Shown one piece after another: positions 33,902-45,649 of a DNA stretch of 64,000 bases (position 1 is the stretch's first letter; each line of letters begins with the position of its first letter). The notes below the pieces were generated by a model. The model ran no database searches and was not told the DNA's origin. It saw nothing but the letters and a program-made list of their open reading frames with translations. A program made the position numbers and the translations under genes. Source of the stretch: Elgaria multicarinata webbii (Eukaryota > Chordata > Lepidosauria > Squamata > Anguidae); NCBI RefSeq assembly GCF_023053635.1, contig NC_086171.1:13782006-13846005 (forward strand), written 5' to 3'.

Positions 33902-35076
33902 TAGGGTGACAATGTGAAAAGGAGGACAGGGCTCCTATATCTTTAACAGTTGCATTGCAAAGGGAATTTCAGCAGGTGTCATTTGTTTATATGCGGAACC
34001 TGGTGAAATTCCCTCTTCATCACAACAGTTAAAGCTGCAGGTGCCCTGCCATCTTTTAAATCTGGTCCCTCTAGTATAGCTCCTGCAGCTTTAACTGTGG
34101 TTATAAAGAGAGAATTTCACCATGTTCTCCATATCTACAAATGACACCTGCTGAAATTCCCTTTTCTTGTCCGGGAAAGCCGCCAAATGGCTTGACAAAG
34201 AAAGATAAGACCAGCTGGTAGCTAGGCAACGAAGGTGTTTATTTACAGAAGCTAAACAGTGCAGGGAAAGGAGGGGAAAACGGGGGTTTGAATGCAAAAG
34301 TCAAGGAACAGGAACAGTTCAAGGAGCAGGCTTGTAGAGTAGTCAATGTCCAGTCCAAAGTCAAGGGAGCGTGGCAAAGAGGAGATTCGATAATGCAGTC
34401 CAAGATCAAACACAGCCAACAGTCAGCGACAAACCAGTAACACAGTCCAGAGTCAGGGGCAACAACAGGCAAGACGTAGTCACAAACCAGTCCAAGTTCA
34501 AAGCAGGAATCCAGAGTAGGCAGTCGTGGTCACGGGGTCCGGGAATCAAGACAGGAATCAGAATCCAGGCATTCAGGAACAAGGCACGAGGTCACAAGAT
34601 CTAAGAGCAAAGGCTTCCGCCAGAATGCTCAGATAATCTCTGACAACTTTGCATGGCTCATGGCTGCGCTTTTATGCTCAGTCAGAGTGCTGAGTCATGG
34701 TCTCTCAGCTGATCCCTAATTGCCTGGCATTTCTGGTGGAGGCAGCGAGACCGGCGTCTGGTTGCCTTCTCCGCCCGCAACTGGCTGAAACCAGGCTTCT
34801 CCGTCTCCTCCTCAGACTTCTGCGGCTCCTCTGTAGTCTTTGCTGGCATCAGGCTCTCAGAGCTGGCAGAGGTCCCGGCTGGCCTTGGCTCTTCTCCCTG
34901 AGGCTCTGCCACAGTCTCTGCCAGTCCAACCTCCTCACTACCTGAGCTGGGCTTCTTGGTACTAGGTCCAGCCTCTGCCACCTCCTCCTCATCTCCTGAC
35001 TCCATCTCTATGCAGGGCATGACGTTTCTATGCAACTGTTAAAGCCTGTCCTCCTTTTCATTGCTAGGTCACCCTA
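33902..35076. mobile_element. palindromic hAT MITE with perfect 8-bp TSD, carrying a solo LTR
   Basis: TAGGGTGAC at the left and GTCACCCTA at the right, flanked by GCAATGGC on both sides (33894-33901, 35077-35084). This exact 8-bp TSD fixes the family as hAT. Without the LTR the element is about 313 bp and palindromic, matching 28299-28886. Confidence 0.9.
34168..35024 (-). mobile_element. solo LTR of an LTR retrotransposon, fossil
   Basis: An 857-bp segment flanked by TTTCT on both sides (34163-34167, 35025-35029), a 5-bp TSD, inserted in the hAT MITE. On the minus strand it has LTR-like order: a CATAAAAGC promoter-like box, then AATAAA, and an end in GGACA. No internal region or second LTR is present, so it is a solo LTR left by recombination and is younger than the MITE. 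An acidic open frame within it is incidental. The retroelement family is not assigned. Confidence 0.7.
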
Positions 35077-35457
35077 GCAATGGCTTGGTTTTGGACACAA
35101 ATGGTGTTTTCTGTAGAAATTGTAGCTACATTTTTTGCAGGGGGTGTGCCCGGCTAAGAACAATGAAGATATGAGGCTATTTTATTGATTAAAAGTAGTT
35201 TTGATTTCCTGGGTTAGTGTTTGGTCTGTTTTTGAACTTAGCTTCTTTGTGTTAGCTAATGTATTATTGTGAGGTCGGTTGACTAGATCAATAAATTGAA
35301 ATAAATTGAATAAGGAAGCATCATATTTTCAAAGATACTCCTTCGACTGCTCCCCTGCCAATAAAGGCAGCACACGGCACAGTCCAGCACATGTAAAACA
35401 AACAGGTCCTCAGTGCCTTCTGCTATGGGGCTTAATTGCCCTTACCCTCCTGACCTT

Positions 35458-35799
35458 GAGCGTCATCAGATGGGCGTTTTATTGCACACTTGATACTGCC
35501 CACACACGCTTTTTCACGTGTCCTTTAGATGGTGCTGTCCACCTCCCACTTGTTTTTCCATCACAAAACAAGACCTGGAAAATCTGACTTATTTTTTTAA
35601 AAGAGAACTTGCTGCCATTTCCTGCTGTTTGCAGGAAAAGCAGCGCAATAAAAATGCCCCCTGAATGGGCCATGTTGGTCGTTGCTGCTTCCTCTTTCTC
35701 TCCCCATGTAAAGAGACCGTCACTATTGTGGGACAGCAGCAGGAAGCCATAGCGACGGTAGGGAAATGTGAAAACCCCACCCCACGTCTGATGACAGCC
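35458..35799. mobile_element. MITE, GAGCGTCATCAGA termini, TSD CTT
   Basis: The left end GAGCGTCATCAGATG and right end CGTCTGATGACAGCC are inverted repeats, flanked by CTT on both sides. It is the second member of the family at 27019-27384, in the opposite orientation. Confidence 0.65.
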
Positions 35800-36548
35800 C
35801 TTATCTACGAATTGACATTATCATTCCTTACCCTTATGCATGTTTACTGGGGAGTAAAGTCCACTTCATTCAATGGGACGTTGAATGATGGTTTTGCACA
35901 GGGTTGCAGCCTGAGTGTTAAAAGGTAAGGTTGGGGGATGTGGGCAGAAGTTGAAGAGGAACTGTCATTATGCTGTGCTGGGATTAGACGCTCAGCTCTC
36001 ATTAATGTTAATGGAAGAGCCTGCCCAATTCTTTGAGCCTCCATCTGAAAACGTCCTCTGAGACCCTGTAGAAAAGTCACCATTTGATTTGTATTGGATC
36101 CTACATTTTTCTTGGCCTGATTAATAATGCATGCCCATAACACGCTCAAACAGACTCAGAAAGGAAGTGTTGTAAACATAAATGTCATTGCATCTTCTCC
36201 ATTTCTGCTAAATTGGAATAATTATTAACTTTTGTATGGCTAAGGCATATGACTTTTTAAAAAGGTGTCTAGTCTAGATTTGAAGACTCCAGGAAAGGGG
36301 GGGGGGCGGGGGAATCTAAGATCCAAACACTTCCCTTGGCAGACTTTTTTTTTAAATAATAAAAAAAATAAAGCCATTTTGCTGTTACTGTTAAAAATCT
36401 GGGTCATGGTTCTAATGTGAATTTGTTCAGCTTTTCTAAGCAGTAGCACCCGCCCCCGCGCCACTTACACTATCTTCCCTTTCTAGATAAAAACATGCCT
36501 ATGGGTTAATTTTAATTAGTAGCCAAAAAAGAAAAAGGAAACACCAAG

Positions 36549-36660
36549 TAACAAGTGAAAAAAAGCCAAAGGTAAGTGGTGGAACCAAGAATATGTCCAA
36601 GAATATTCTGGGACACATTCTTGGTTCCACCCCTTGCCTTTGGCTTTTTTTCACTTGTTA
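36549..36660. repeat. inverted repeat, 50-bp arms
   Basis: AACAAGTGAAAAAAAGCCAA through GTGGAACCAAGAATATGTCC is mirrored by GGACACATTCTTGGTTCCAC through CTTTTTTTCACTTGTT, separated by a few bases. It is a compact foldback MITE or arm pair; no TSD identified. Confidence 0.75.
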
Positions 36661-36907
36661 ATTTTGATTAGCCCAGTAAAAGAGGAGTGGAAAACCTCCA
36701 CCTGGTGGTCCTAATATGCCCCACTGAGGTTCTCCATCCATCCCATGAAGTTTCCTTGGATCCCTCCAGGGCTTGGGGCTTGGCCGTCAAGTTCCACCCC
36801 CTGAAGGAATCCCCATTGTATCTCTAATTCCTCTGACCACAGCACGGACGTGGGTGATGGGAGAATCAGCCAGCACCAAGAAGAGTGGCTGTGCTTTGCA
36901 GGGCAAG

Positions 36908-36937
36908 CTGAGTCTATTGGGCGGTATAAAAATGTAA

Positions 36938-36976
<39 letters not shown>
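36908..36976 (+). mobile_element. L2-type LINE 3' tail
   Basis: TATTGGGCGGTATAAAAATG followed by about ten AATA units: the extreme 3' end of an L2-type LINE with an expanded tail. Confidence 0.75.
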
Positions 36977-37590
36977 GTCTGTCCTCATCCCTCCCCCATG
37001 GGGAGGATGCGGAGTGCCACAAAGCAGGGGATCCAATTGGCATTGAGGGGTGTGGGGACTGTTCTTGGCACTGGTGAACTCTCTTTCTCTGTGTTGAAAG
37101 AGGCATGGGATTCTGTGCATCTACCAGCCCAGAAAAGGCAAAATGCGTGGGGTAATGATGTCCGTGGGTGTGACCACACCCATGGGCATCATCCGGCCTG
37201 TGGAGGGCACAGTAAGAGCAAATTGGCTCCGCCTGCAACTTGTTCTCTGCCGCTGCTCTAAAATATCAGTTAGTCCCCATTTGCTAGAGGTCACTTTAGT
37301 AGGACCTGGCTGAAATGGATTGCTCAACAAAGTTAAAAATAAATAAAAATGGACATTAAGTATAATTAGAATTTAAACAACAATAACGAAGAGAATTAAA
37401 AATAATAATTCTAGTTATGTCTATTTTAAAACTATTCCTAACATTCCATTTCCAGTTAATTTAGAGCGGACACCATGAAATATTATTGCTTCAGTTTATT
37501 TGGCAAATTTGTTTGAGATGCAGGGTTCTATTTTTTTCCATATGTGTATGTGAAAAATTGTAGAATTATTAGACCCCCTGAAGAAGACTA

Positions 37591-37677
37591 AATAAGAACA
37601 TAAGAAGAGCCATGCTGGATCAGACCAGAGGTCCATCTAGTCCAGCACTCTGTTCACATAGTATAGAGTGCAATACA

Positions 37678-37735
<58 letters not shown>

Positions 37736-40035
37736 TCAGGGAACCACAAGCAGGACATGGTGCAATAGCACCCACCCACCCATGTTCCCCAGCCAATGGT
37801 GTATATAGGCTTACTGCCTTTGATACTGGAGATAGCACATAGCCATCAGGACTGGTAGCCATTGATAGCCTTCTCCTCCAGGAATTTATTCAACTCCTGT
37901 TTAAAACCATCCAAATTGGTGGCTATCACTACATCTTGTTGTAGTGAGTTCCATAATTTAACTATGTGTTGTGTGAAAAAGCACTTCCTTTTATCTGTCC
38001 TCAATCTCCCACCAATCAGCTTTATGGGATGGCCCCGGGTTCTAGTATTATGGGAGAGGGAGAAAAATGTCTCCCTATCCACATTCTCCACACCATGCAT
38101 AATTTTATCTTTATCATGTCTCCCTTTCGCCACTTTTTCCCCAAGCCAAACAAGCCCAGTTGTTATAACCTTCCCTCATAGGAGAGATGGTCCAGTCCCT
38201 TGATCATTTTATTTGCCCTTTTCTGCATTTTTTCCAGCTGTACACTATATATTTTTAGGTGTGCTGAATAGAATTGTACACAGTATTCGAAGTGTGGTCG
38301 CACAACAGATTGGTATAAAGCCAGTATGATACTAGCAGTTTTATTCTCAGTTCCTTTTATAATTATGCCTAACATGGAGTTTGCTTTCTTTACAGCAGCC
38401 ACACAGTGGGTTGACATTTTCATTGAGCTTTCCACCACAACTCCAAGATCTCTTTCTTGTTTGGTAACTGCCAGCTCAGATCCCAACAGGTTATATTTGA
38501 AGTTTGGGTTTTTTTGTCCCAATGTGCATCACTTTACACTTGCTTACATTGAACCGCATCTGCCATTTGGATGCCCACTCTCCCAACTTGGAGAGATCCT
38601 TTTGGAGCTCCTCACAACCCCTTTTTGTTTTAACCACCTTAAATATTTTGGTGTCAATGGCAAACTTGACCACTTCACTGCTCACTCCAAATTCCAGATC
38701 ATTTATGAACAAGTTGAAAAGAACTAGTCCCAATACCGATCCCTGTGGGACCCCACTATTTACTTCCCTCCATTGGGAGAATTGACCATTTATTCCTACT
38801 GTCTGCTTTCTGTGCTTTAACCAGTTACTGATCCATAAGAGGACCTCTCCTATTATTCCATGACTGCTAATTTTGCTCAGGAGTCTTTGGCGAGGGACTT
38901 TATCAAAAGGTTTTGGAAGTTGTAGTACACAATGTCCATCAAATCTCCCCTGTCTACATGTTTACTGACATTCTCAATGAACTCTAAAAGATTGGTGAGA
39001 CTGGACTTTCCTTTGTGGAAGGCATGTTGATTCTTTTTCAGAAGGACTTGTCCTTCTATATGCTTACTAATTTTGTCTTTAATAATGCTTTCAACCAATT
39101 TACCTGGAACAGACATTAAACTAACCAGCCTGTAATCCCCCCACCCCTGAGATCCCTTTTTAAAAGTTGGTGTTACATTGGCTGTCCTCCAGTCCTCTGG
39201 TACAGAGGCTGAGCTTAGGCAGCTGTTGCACATTTTGTTTAGAAGATCACCAATTTCATATCTGAGTTCTTTGAGAACTCTAGGATGGGGCCTGGTGATT
39301 TATTTGCTTTCAGTTTGTCAATAAACTTGAGAATTTCATCTTTTTTCACCACTATTTGCCTCAGTTCCTCAGACTCCCTTCCTGAAAACATCAGTTCAGG
39401 CATAGGTGTCTGTCCTATATCTTCTGTAGTGAACACCGATGTGAAGAATTCATTCAGCTTCTCTGCAATCTCCCTGGCAGGATCTACACTACTGCTTATA
39501 ATGGTTTATAATGGTTGTGACAACTGTTCAGGCCCAGGACACATTACTAATACCATTTTCATAAAGTTTTTAAAGTGTTATATCCTGCTTGGTGTAGATT
39601 GGGCCCCTGTCTTCCTTTAGAACTCCCTTAACTCCATCGTCATCCAGTGATCCAACTGCTTCCCTACCTAGTTTCCTGCTTCAGATACATTTAAAAAATT
39701 CTGTATTGTTGGCCTTGATATTGTTAGTGATGTGCTCTTCAAAAGGCTTTTTTGCATCTCTTATTGTCTGCTTGCATCGCTTTGTGCAAACTTGTGCTTC
39801 CTTTTATTTTCCTCACTTGGGCAAAAGCTCCATTTTCTGAAGGAAGCTCTCGTTTCTATAATAGCTTTCTTGACAGTGCTAGTTAATCATGCCAGTGACC
39901 ACGGATTTGGTGCTACCTTTCCTAACTTGTGGTATACAATTTAGCTGAGCTTCTTTTATCGTGGTTTTGAGTAACTTCCATGCATTCTGAAGAGATTTAA
40001 CCCCCTTGACTCCCCCTTTCTCTGGACTCCCCTCT
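37591..40035 (-). mobile_element. CR1 LINE, 5'-truncated, minus strand
   Basis: The 3' terminus is at the left (complement of AACATAAGAAGAGCCATGC, GATCAGACCAGAGGTCCATC). Going right, minus-strand frames encode, in reverse coordinate order, CR1 ORF2 pieces: the connector/RT region (SLQNAWKLLKTTIKEAQ near 39950), VPEDWRTANVTPTFKKGSQG and VPGKLVESIIKDKISKH (38877-39233), LFINDLEFGV (38491-38733) and RDLGVVVESSMKMSTH through PHFEYCVQFYSA (38163-38522). The reading frame is broken several times and an AAT microsatellite (37677-37734) lies in the 3' UTR. It is an inactive copy of about 2.4 kb. Confidence 0.85.
39481..39607. mobile_element. MITE nested in the CR1
   Basis: GGATCTACACTACTGCTTAT at the left and GCTTGGTGTAGATTGGGC at the right interrupt CR1 coding sequence that resumes at about 39608. 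Member of the CTACACCAAGCAGGAT family; younger than the CR1. Confidence 0.7.
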
Positions 40036-40794
40036 TGACTGATTTATGGTTAAAAGGTCTTTGGTGTGTTGTTATATTCAGTGATAAAACAAAAACAAAA
40101 ACATTACCAGTTTGAAAGACCAGAGTTAAGGCTATCTCATGCTCAAACTCTAAAAAGCCTGGAAACAGGAAGTTAAGGCTGATGCCTAAACAAACATGCC
40201 CTGTGATCAGTGCTGATGTTGGGCAGTGTCAAAAATTGTGGTTGCTTACAATTTACCTTCTATGCATCCAGACTGTTCCTTGGTCTTTCAGATCCAAATC
40301 CAGATTGGGAGGATGGAGTGACTCCATGTTGTCCTAGTGCTGTATTGCCTTATGAATGTTTTCTCCATATACTTCTCTAGTAATGTAACGTCCCTGCTTT
40401 GTCTTCGTTTGGATAAGCAGAACAGATTGTGCTTCCTTCAGGCAGTCTCTGCAAGATAAACTTACTTATCCTCAGGTCATTCCAAGGGGATGGCAAGAAA
40501 TTGAAAAATAAGACATGCTAGGAAGAATGTACCAGTAGAGCCAAACAATGCTCTGAAACTGTTTATAGCCCTTTCCCTCCAGGGGCTTTAGTATGATTCA
40601 TGCCTTGTGATTTCCCAGAAAACAAGGAGGCTGGTATAAAACAGGGCATCAGGACGTCTAAAATTTTAGATTATTTAAAAGCCAAAGGGCAACTCTGATA
40701 ATATCCCAGGGTAAGTGAATTAGAGCTGATACACATAAAGATGGAAGAAGTCAGCTTTATATTATACAAGTTAGGTTCCTTATGGCAACATTCC
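40036..40794. other. no feature recognised
   Basis: AT-rich sequence without recognisable repeats or conserved frames. Confidence 0.4.
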
Positions 40795-41335
40795 TCAACT
40801 TGATACCCTCCAGGGACAGCATAGGATCCAGGATCACTCCTAAGCTACAAACTTGAGCTTTCAGGGGAAGTGCAATCCCATCTAGAACAGGTTGCATCCC
40901 AATCCCTGAGCCAGGTGTTCTGCTGACCAACAAACCCCTGTTGTTGTTTTTCTGGATTGAATCTCACATTGTTCATCCCATCCAACCCATGATCGAATTT
41001 AGGCAACATTCAATGGTGTCAATGGCTTCCTTGGAATCAGGTAACTGCATCCTACTCCAAAGCTCAGTATGATCTCTCCAGTGGTTTCATGTAGATGTTA
41101 AATAATATAGGGGGCAAGACAGAACCTGGTGGGACACCATAGATCAAGAGCCATAGGGCCAAAGGGTAGTTTCCCCAACACCACCTTTTTGACACCACCT
41201 GACAGGAAGGGCCAGGCCACTGGGCTCGAACCACTGCAATACAGTGTCCCAAAGGCCCAGCCTTTCTAGGCATTCCAGAAGGATACTATATGATCAATGG
41301 TACTGAAAGCTGTCAAAATGTCCAGGGGAACATGC
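40795..41335 (-). mobile_element. L2-type LINE RT fragment, minus strand
   Basis: The minus-strand translation shows worn L2/CR1-group reverse-transcriptase motifs: an AFSTIDHIV region, then GVPPGSVLPPILFNIYMKPL (the QGSVLSPILFN block). Multiple stops and shifts; inactive. Confidence 0.75.
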
Positions 41336-42005
41336 AGTTCCCAGAGTAGGACATCCACTATGGTAGCCAAAGTAGTCTCAAAGCCCCATCATGCCTTGGA
41401 AAAAAGCCTGGCTATTTTCGCTTCTCTGGGGATGCTTAGTTCTTCCTGTTTTCAATCTCACCCTTGTCCCTCATTGTGAACATGCTGCTTCTCCCACACA
41501 CAGCAAGAGAGAGTAACTTTGAGTTGAAAAATATTTCAGGGTTTTTCTGGTTTTTCTTGGGATGGAAGGAAGACCAGAAGGGGTGGAGGGCACGTGAAAG
41601 GCAGACGTGACGCCAAAACATCTGGAGAACCACAAGTTGCCGATTTGTGGGTTAGAAGCACAATGAGAAGCACACGTAAGATGTTTAACTAATTTGGAAT
41701 GAAGGGCATGTGTGGTGGGATTTGAATGACAGGAGATGACTGCAGCTGCAACCCTAAACACATGCATATTTGGAAGTATGTTGGGCTAATTTTTTTGGGG
41801 GAAAACATGGTTAAATTGGGCTGTCAAACAATTATCAATCACTGGCAGTTTGGGTGTGGCATGTCTTGCTTTGTTTCCTTAAGCATGGCTTGATGTGACG
41901 TCTGAATAGAGCAACTGGTTCAGTCTACAATCCATTGCTCAAAGGGCCATATAATGTTGCATCAAATCTTAACCTCTTTGCCACCTCATCTGGATGTCTG
42001 TTCAA

Positions 42006-42228
42006 GGCCTCATCTACACCAAGCAGGATATTGCCCTATGAAAGCGGTATATAAAAGGTAGGAGCCACATTACTGCTTTATAGCGGTATTGAAATGCCCT
42101 GACAACTGTTGGGGCCTATTAACACATACCATATACCACATTCATAGTGCAATATCCTGCTTGGTGTGGCTCCGGCCTTTTATATATCACTTTCATACTA
42201 CCATATCGTGCTTGGTATAGATTAGGCC
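42006..42228. mobile_element. MITE with 3-bp TSD (CAA), absent from copy B
   Basis: Starts GGCCTCATCTACACCAAGC and ends GCTTGGTATAGATTAGGCC, flanked by CAA on both sides. At the equivalent point of copy B (about 55364) TTCAAGA is uninterrupted. The interior has the palindromic GAAAGCGGTATATA motif. Confidence 0.85.
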
Positions 42229-42353
42229 CAAGAACTGGAGAACTGAAGGCAGTTTTGTCTTTGTGATTTGTTTTGCAGTTTCTCTTAGTTCTCCCTTTCC
42301 CCTCCTTTTTGCTGACTTTAAATGAGGTCAAAAGCTTTGGAATTCTCTCAGCA

Positions 42354-42359
42354 TATAAA
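42354..42359 (+). promoter_or_regulatory. TATA box of copy A gene
   Basis: TATAAA in the context CTCTCAGCATATAAACAGC, conserved at 55500-55505 in copy B and surrounded by about 100 bp that is nearly identical between the copies. About 85 bp downstream is a consensus splice donor, which suggests a start site near 42385. Inferred from sequence only. Confidence 0.6.
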
Positions 42360-42384
42360 CAGCAAAAAATATTGCTCTCTCATC

Positions 42385-42439
42385 ATTGCTGTCGGGGGTT
42401 CAGGCGAGAGAGCAAGAGGAGCACTTCCAGGGGACAGAA
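42385..42439 (+). other. predicted non-coding exon 1, copy A gene
   Basis: Lies about 30 bp after the TATA box and ends at GACAGAA before the donor GTAAGT (42440-42445). It has no ATG. Splicing to the acceptor at 49634-49635 would give a 5' UTR of about 67 bases and an intron of about 7.2 kb. The start is estimated from TATA spacing; the donor is a direct observation. Confidence 0.5.
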
Positions 42440-42583
42440 GTAAGTAACCAAGAGTTTTGCCTTGTTGAGAGTTTTTCTTATTCAAGCAAATGGATGCGCT
42501 AAATATGAGTGGGACAAGAATGACCTCCTATTCACACCATAACTTTGTCCTCCATTCAAGGCAAAACTACTGCTTTGGGCAGG

Positions 42584-42700
42584 ATCTACACTACTGCTTT
42601 ATTATGGTTTATAACAGTATTGACAATTTTTGGGGCCCAGGACACACTCCATATACTGTTTTCAATGTGTTATATCAGGTGTGACTGGGCTTTTTTTTTT
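42584..42700. mobile_element. MITE shared by both copies
   Basis: GGATCTACACTACTGCTTTA opening and TTGGGGCCCAGGACACACTC interior; the counterpart in copy B is 55735-55840. Present in both, so older than the duplication. The B copy keeps the TCCTGCTTGGTGTAG end. Confidence 0.7.
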
Positions 42701-43023
42701 GTAGATCCTCTGGAACAAACGGCTTTGTGTTGGGATAGAGTTGACTGTGGCTGTGATCCTAAGCATGAAATTTGGGAGCACAGCTGGTCAAAACAGGAAA
42801 GGATTTGAACAGTGGGAATGGGATGGATCGTTGTAGTATCTGGACTTGGAAAACATGGGTTGAATATGTGTGTGTGTGTGTGTGTATGTTTGCACAATGT
42901 TGATGACATTGGGCAAATTTAACTCTCTTAGCCTCACTTCCCCATCTGTAAAATGGGCATTAGAACAATCTTCATTACAACATGATTGTGAGGAGGAATT
43001 GGAAATGTCTTTGCATAGTCAAA

Positions 43024-43476
43024 GGCCTCAGCTAGTCCTACAGGTCTAGTGCAACGGAGGGGTAAAGATCTCGTGATATTTTTATCATGAGATCTCCCCC
43101 TCTGTTTACACGTGGCACACGCTGGCCTCGGAGGAAGAGGACGTTTTGCCCACCATTTTCTTTTTTTAAAAAAACAGAAGATGCGCACGAGCACTCATGC
43201 GCTCAAAGGTGGGTTCTTTTTTTAAAAACACACACATTACTTTGCCCGCTCCCTGCATCCCAACCCCGATGGGCGTAGAGCTTCTGAGGAGCTCTGCACT
43301 CCATGTGCAGGTCCTGGATTCTCGCAAGGTGCTGTGAGGAGCCGGCACAAACCGCGACGTCTGCACACATGTTCCATGGTCACGGGATCAGCCCGTGACT
43401 GTGGAAACAGCAGGCTCAAAGGCTAGGGCGAGATCCTGGGGATCACCCCGGGATATCGCCCCGTCTAGGTATGGCC
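43024..43476. mobile_element. PIF/Harbinger-like MITE with 3-bp TSD, absent from copy B
   Basis: Ends GGCCTCAGCTAG and CTAGGTATGGCC, flanked by AAA. Copy B reads straight through (GCATAGTCCAAGTCTGATG). The interior matches the 6084-6597 element (AAGATCTCGTGATATTTTTA against the corresponding AAGATCTCGCAATGTTTTTA). Confidence 0.8.
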
Positions 43477-43587
43477 AAAATCTGATGTACTTTAAAGTAG
43501 ATGATATTCTGTAAGTATAACTAAAGGAAAGGGGAAACCTCGGTTGGGACGGAAAACCAATATTTTCCTGAGTTACAAGTTTTCTTC

Positions 43588-43751
43588 ATTGTTACAAGTG
43601 TTCTCATTGCTATGATTATTCCCTTATTTCTGTTTTGTGTAACCCCTTCCCCCTTCATATGTTTTAATGTGATTTTAGACTGTAAGCCCCTAGGCAGGGT
43701 ATTGCTGTTTTATTTGTATATTCTGTGCAGCACCAAGTACATTGTTGGTGC

Positions 43752-43794
<43 letters not shown>
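43588..43794 (+). mobile_element. retroposon tail with AAT microsatellite, absent from copy B
   Basis: GACTGTAAGCCCCTAGGCAG through GTTGGTGCAATAATAAT resembles the 3' end of a LINE or LINE-mobilised SINE with an (AAT)n tail. Copy B at about 56549 has TTTTCTTCAACTTTTCATG without it. Family not assigned. Confidence 0.6.
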
Positions 43795-44573
43795 CTTTTC
43801 ATGTTTGTAACAAATGCAAAACATGTAGCTGTGAGTGGGATTTAATTAAGAAAGGAATTTCCTACACTTAGCTTGGTGGGGGGGGGCGGTGAGGGTTTGT
43901 GAGTCTGAATCTCTGCTTTATGAGTTTTCTTGTTTCTACATTCCTGAACCTCTTGCTTTTGTGGTAGATCCTAATACTCTACTTCACAAGATAATGGAAT
44001 GTGTGGTGGCAGGTTCATTTAACCAGCAAGTTTGGGGCATTTCTAAACAATATAGCCATCCCACCCCAATGCCTGATAAAAACACAGTTTAGTTATTAAA
44101 TTGTGGGTGATCCAGATGTCTTTGGAAACAGTTATGTATATGTAACAGCACTCAACATATTTTCTCTCTGGGAAAATATGATTTCCACCCCAACTTGTGT
44201 GCTATGTGCAACACGGTTGTGCAAAAGCTCCCACTATCTTGTGCCTTTAACAACCTTAATGATGTTTGATTGTGACTTCCTTGCCTGCATGCCTGTGCAG
44301 TTTTTTGAATTATTTGTTATTCTTGAACATGCTCAGCCTAGGACTGATGTCCTCCAGTGCAAGGGAATCCTATAGTTTTATGTTTAATTTGGAAATCTAA
44401 TTGGCTGATCAATTGAACTTTTCTTTTTTCGAAGGATCTGTTTGCAGCCAAATTCATTTTTCAGGATCCACTTCCTACAATCAGTGCAGGTAACTTCTTT
44501 ATTTCATTGCTCTTCATTGCTGGAACCAATGATATATAATAGGTTGTATGTTGGACTTTGACTTTTGAGACCT

Positions 44574-44902
44574 GGGGGGGATCCGCACGTCGCTCCCAGA
44601 GCGCTTCTATGCGACCCCAGTGCACCCCTAAAACGATAGTCTGACTTCCCTGTAAAAGAAATGAGGAAGAGTTGTCCATGCCGCCGGCGCCACCGGCGAG
44701 GAGAGCTCTCCGCCGGCGAGGAGAGCTCGGCAAAACCCCGCCTTCTTTTGCCGAGCTCTCCTCACCGGCGGAGAGCTCTCCTCGTCGGCATCAGCGGCAT
44801 GGACGGCTCTTCCTCGTTTCTTTTACAGGGAAGTCAGACTATCGTTTTCGGGGTGCACTGGGGTCGCATAGAAGCGTTCTGGGAGCGACGTGCGGATCCC
44901 CT
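44574..44902. mobile_element. foldback MITE with ATCCGCACGTCGCTCC arms, absent from copy B
   Basis: An almost complete palindrome: arms of about 100-150 bp starting GGGGGGATCCGCAC and ending GTGCGGATCCCC, both containing AAAACGATAGTCTGACTTCC or its complement. CCT flanks both sides, and copy B has the uninterrupted site GAGACCTGTTTTC, so the TSD is 3 bp. A second copy is at 45840-46207. Confidence 0.85.
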
Positions 44903-44949
44903 CCTGTTTTCAAGTCCCTAGGCATTGATTTACCCATTGCTGAGTCTTA

Positions 44950-45600
44950 GGCCTTTGCTAGACCTACCTTAAAACCTGGGCGTGAGGAGGGGCAAGCCCA
45001 CAATGCAAGTATCGTGGGCTGTCACTCTAATCCACACGTTAGGCTAGGCGAAACAAGGGGAAGGAAAGCCCCGTTGTGCCCAACATTTTCTTTTTGGTTT
45101 AAAGGGGCCACTGCGCATGAACACTGGAGTGGCAAGGGTGAGGTGTGGTTTTTTTAAAAAAATATTTGCCCGCTCCCCCCACCCCGCCCTGATCTCTCCA
45201 CCCTGCCCCGATGCTGTGTCCCTTGTGCGGCTTCTCCCAGCTCCTTGTGAGTAATCGCCGAAGCCGGGAGAAGCCGCAGAACGGGCCACACGCTCACAGT
45301 CTCAGGCTCAGCCCGAGACTGCGGGAAATATTGGGCTACAAGTGGTGCCCGTTATCCCAGGGCAAGGGAGGGTTCATCCCTGCCTGAGCCCAGGATACCC
45401 TGTGTGTCTAGGATAACCCCTCGTCTAGCTAAGGATAACTTCTCGTCTATTATGGTTTTATACTGTTGTTTTATACTTTGAATGGTTTTAATTTTTGTGA
45501 ACCGCCCAGAGAGCTCCGGCTATTGGGCGGTATAGAAATGTAATAAATAAATAAATAAATAAATAAATAGCTAAGGATAACCCCTCGTCTAGCTAAGGCC
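44950..45600. mobile_element. PIF/Harbinger-like MITE containing an L2 tail, absent from copy B
   Basis: Ends GGCCTTTGCTAGACC and GTCTAGCTAAGGCC, flanked by TTA and ATA. Copy B at about 57386 lacks it. An L2 3' tail at 45445-45569 (GTGAACCGCCCAGAGAGC, GGGCGGTATAGAAATG, AATA repeats) is nested inside and flanked by a direct repeat of about 21 bp containing CTAAGGATAAC. Confidence 0.8.
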
Positions 45601-45649
45601 ATAGTTGTCATGTAGTCAATGGATCACAAAACTTGGAGAGAAAGGAGTA

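Noticed and set aside
34682-35035. 117-residue acidic minus-strand frame
   Set aside because: Lies wholly inside the solo LTR; no independent gene signals.
37612-37862. Frames rich in Asn or Leu runs
   Set aside because: Translations of an AAT microsatellite in a CR1 3' UTR.
43612-44375. Several 70-90 residue plus-strand frames between exon 1 and the coding exon of copy A
   Set aside because: Not conserved as frames in copy B, and they include microsatellite and retroposon tail; intronic.
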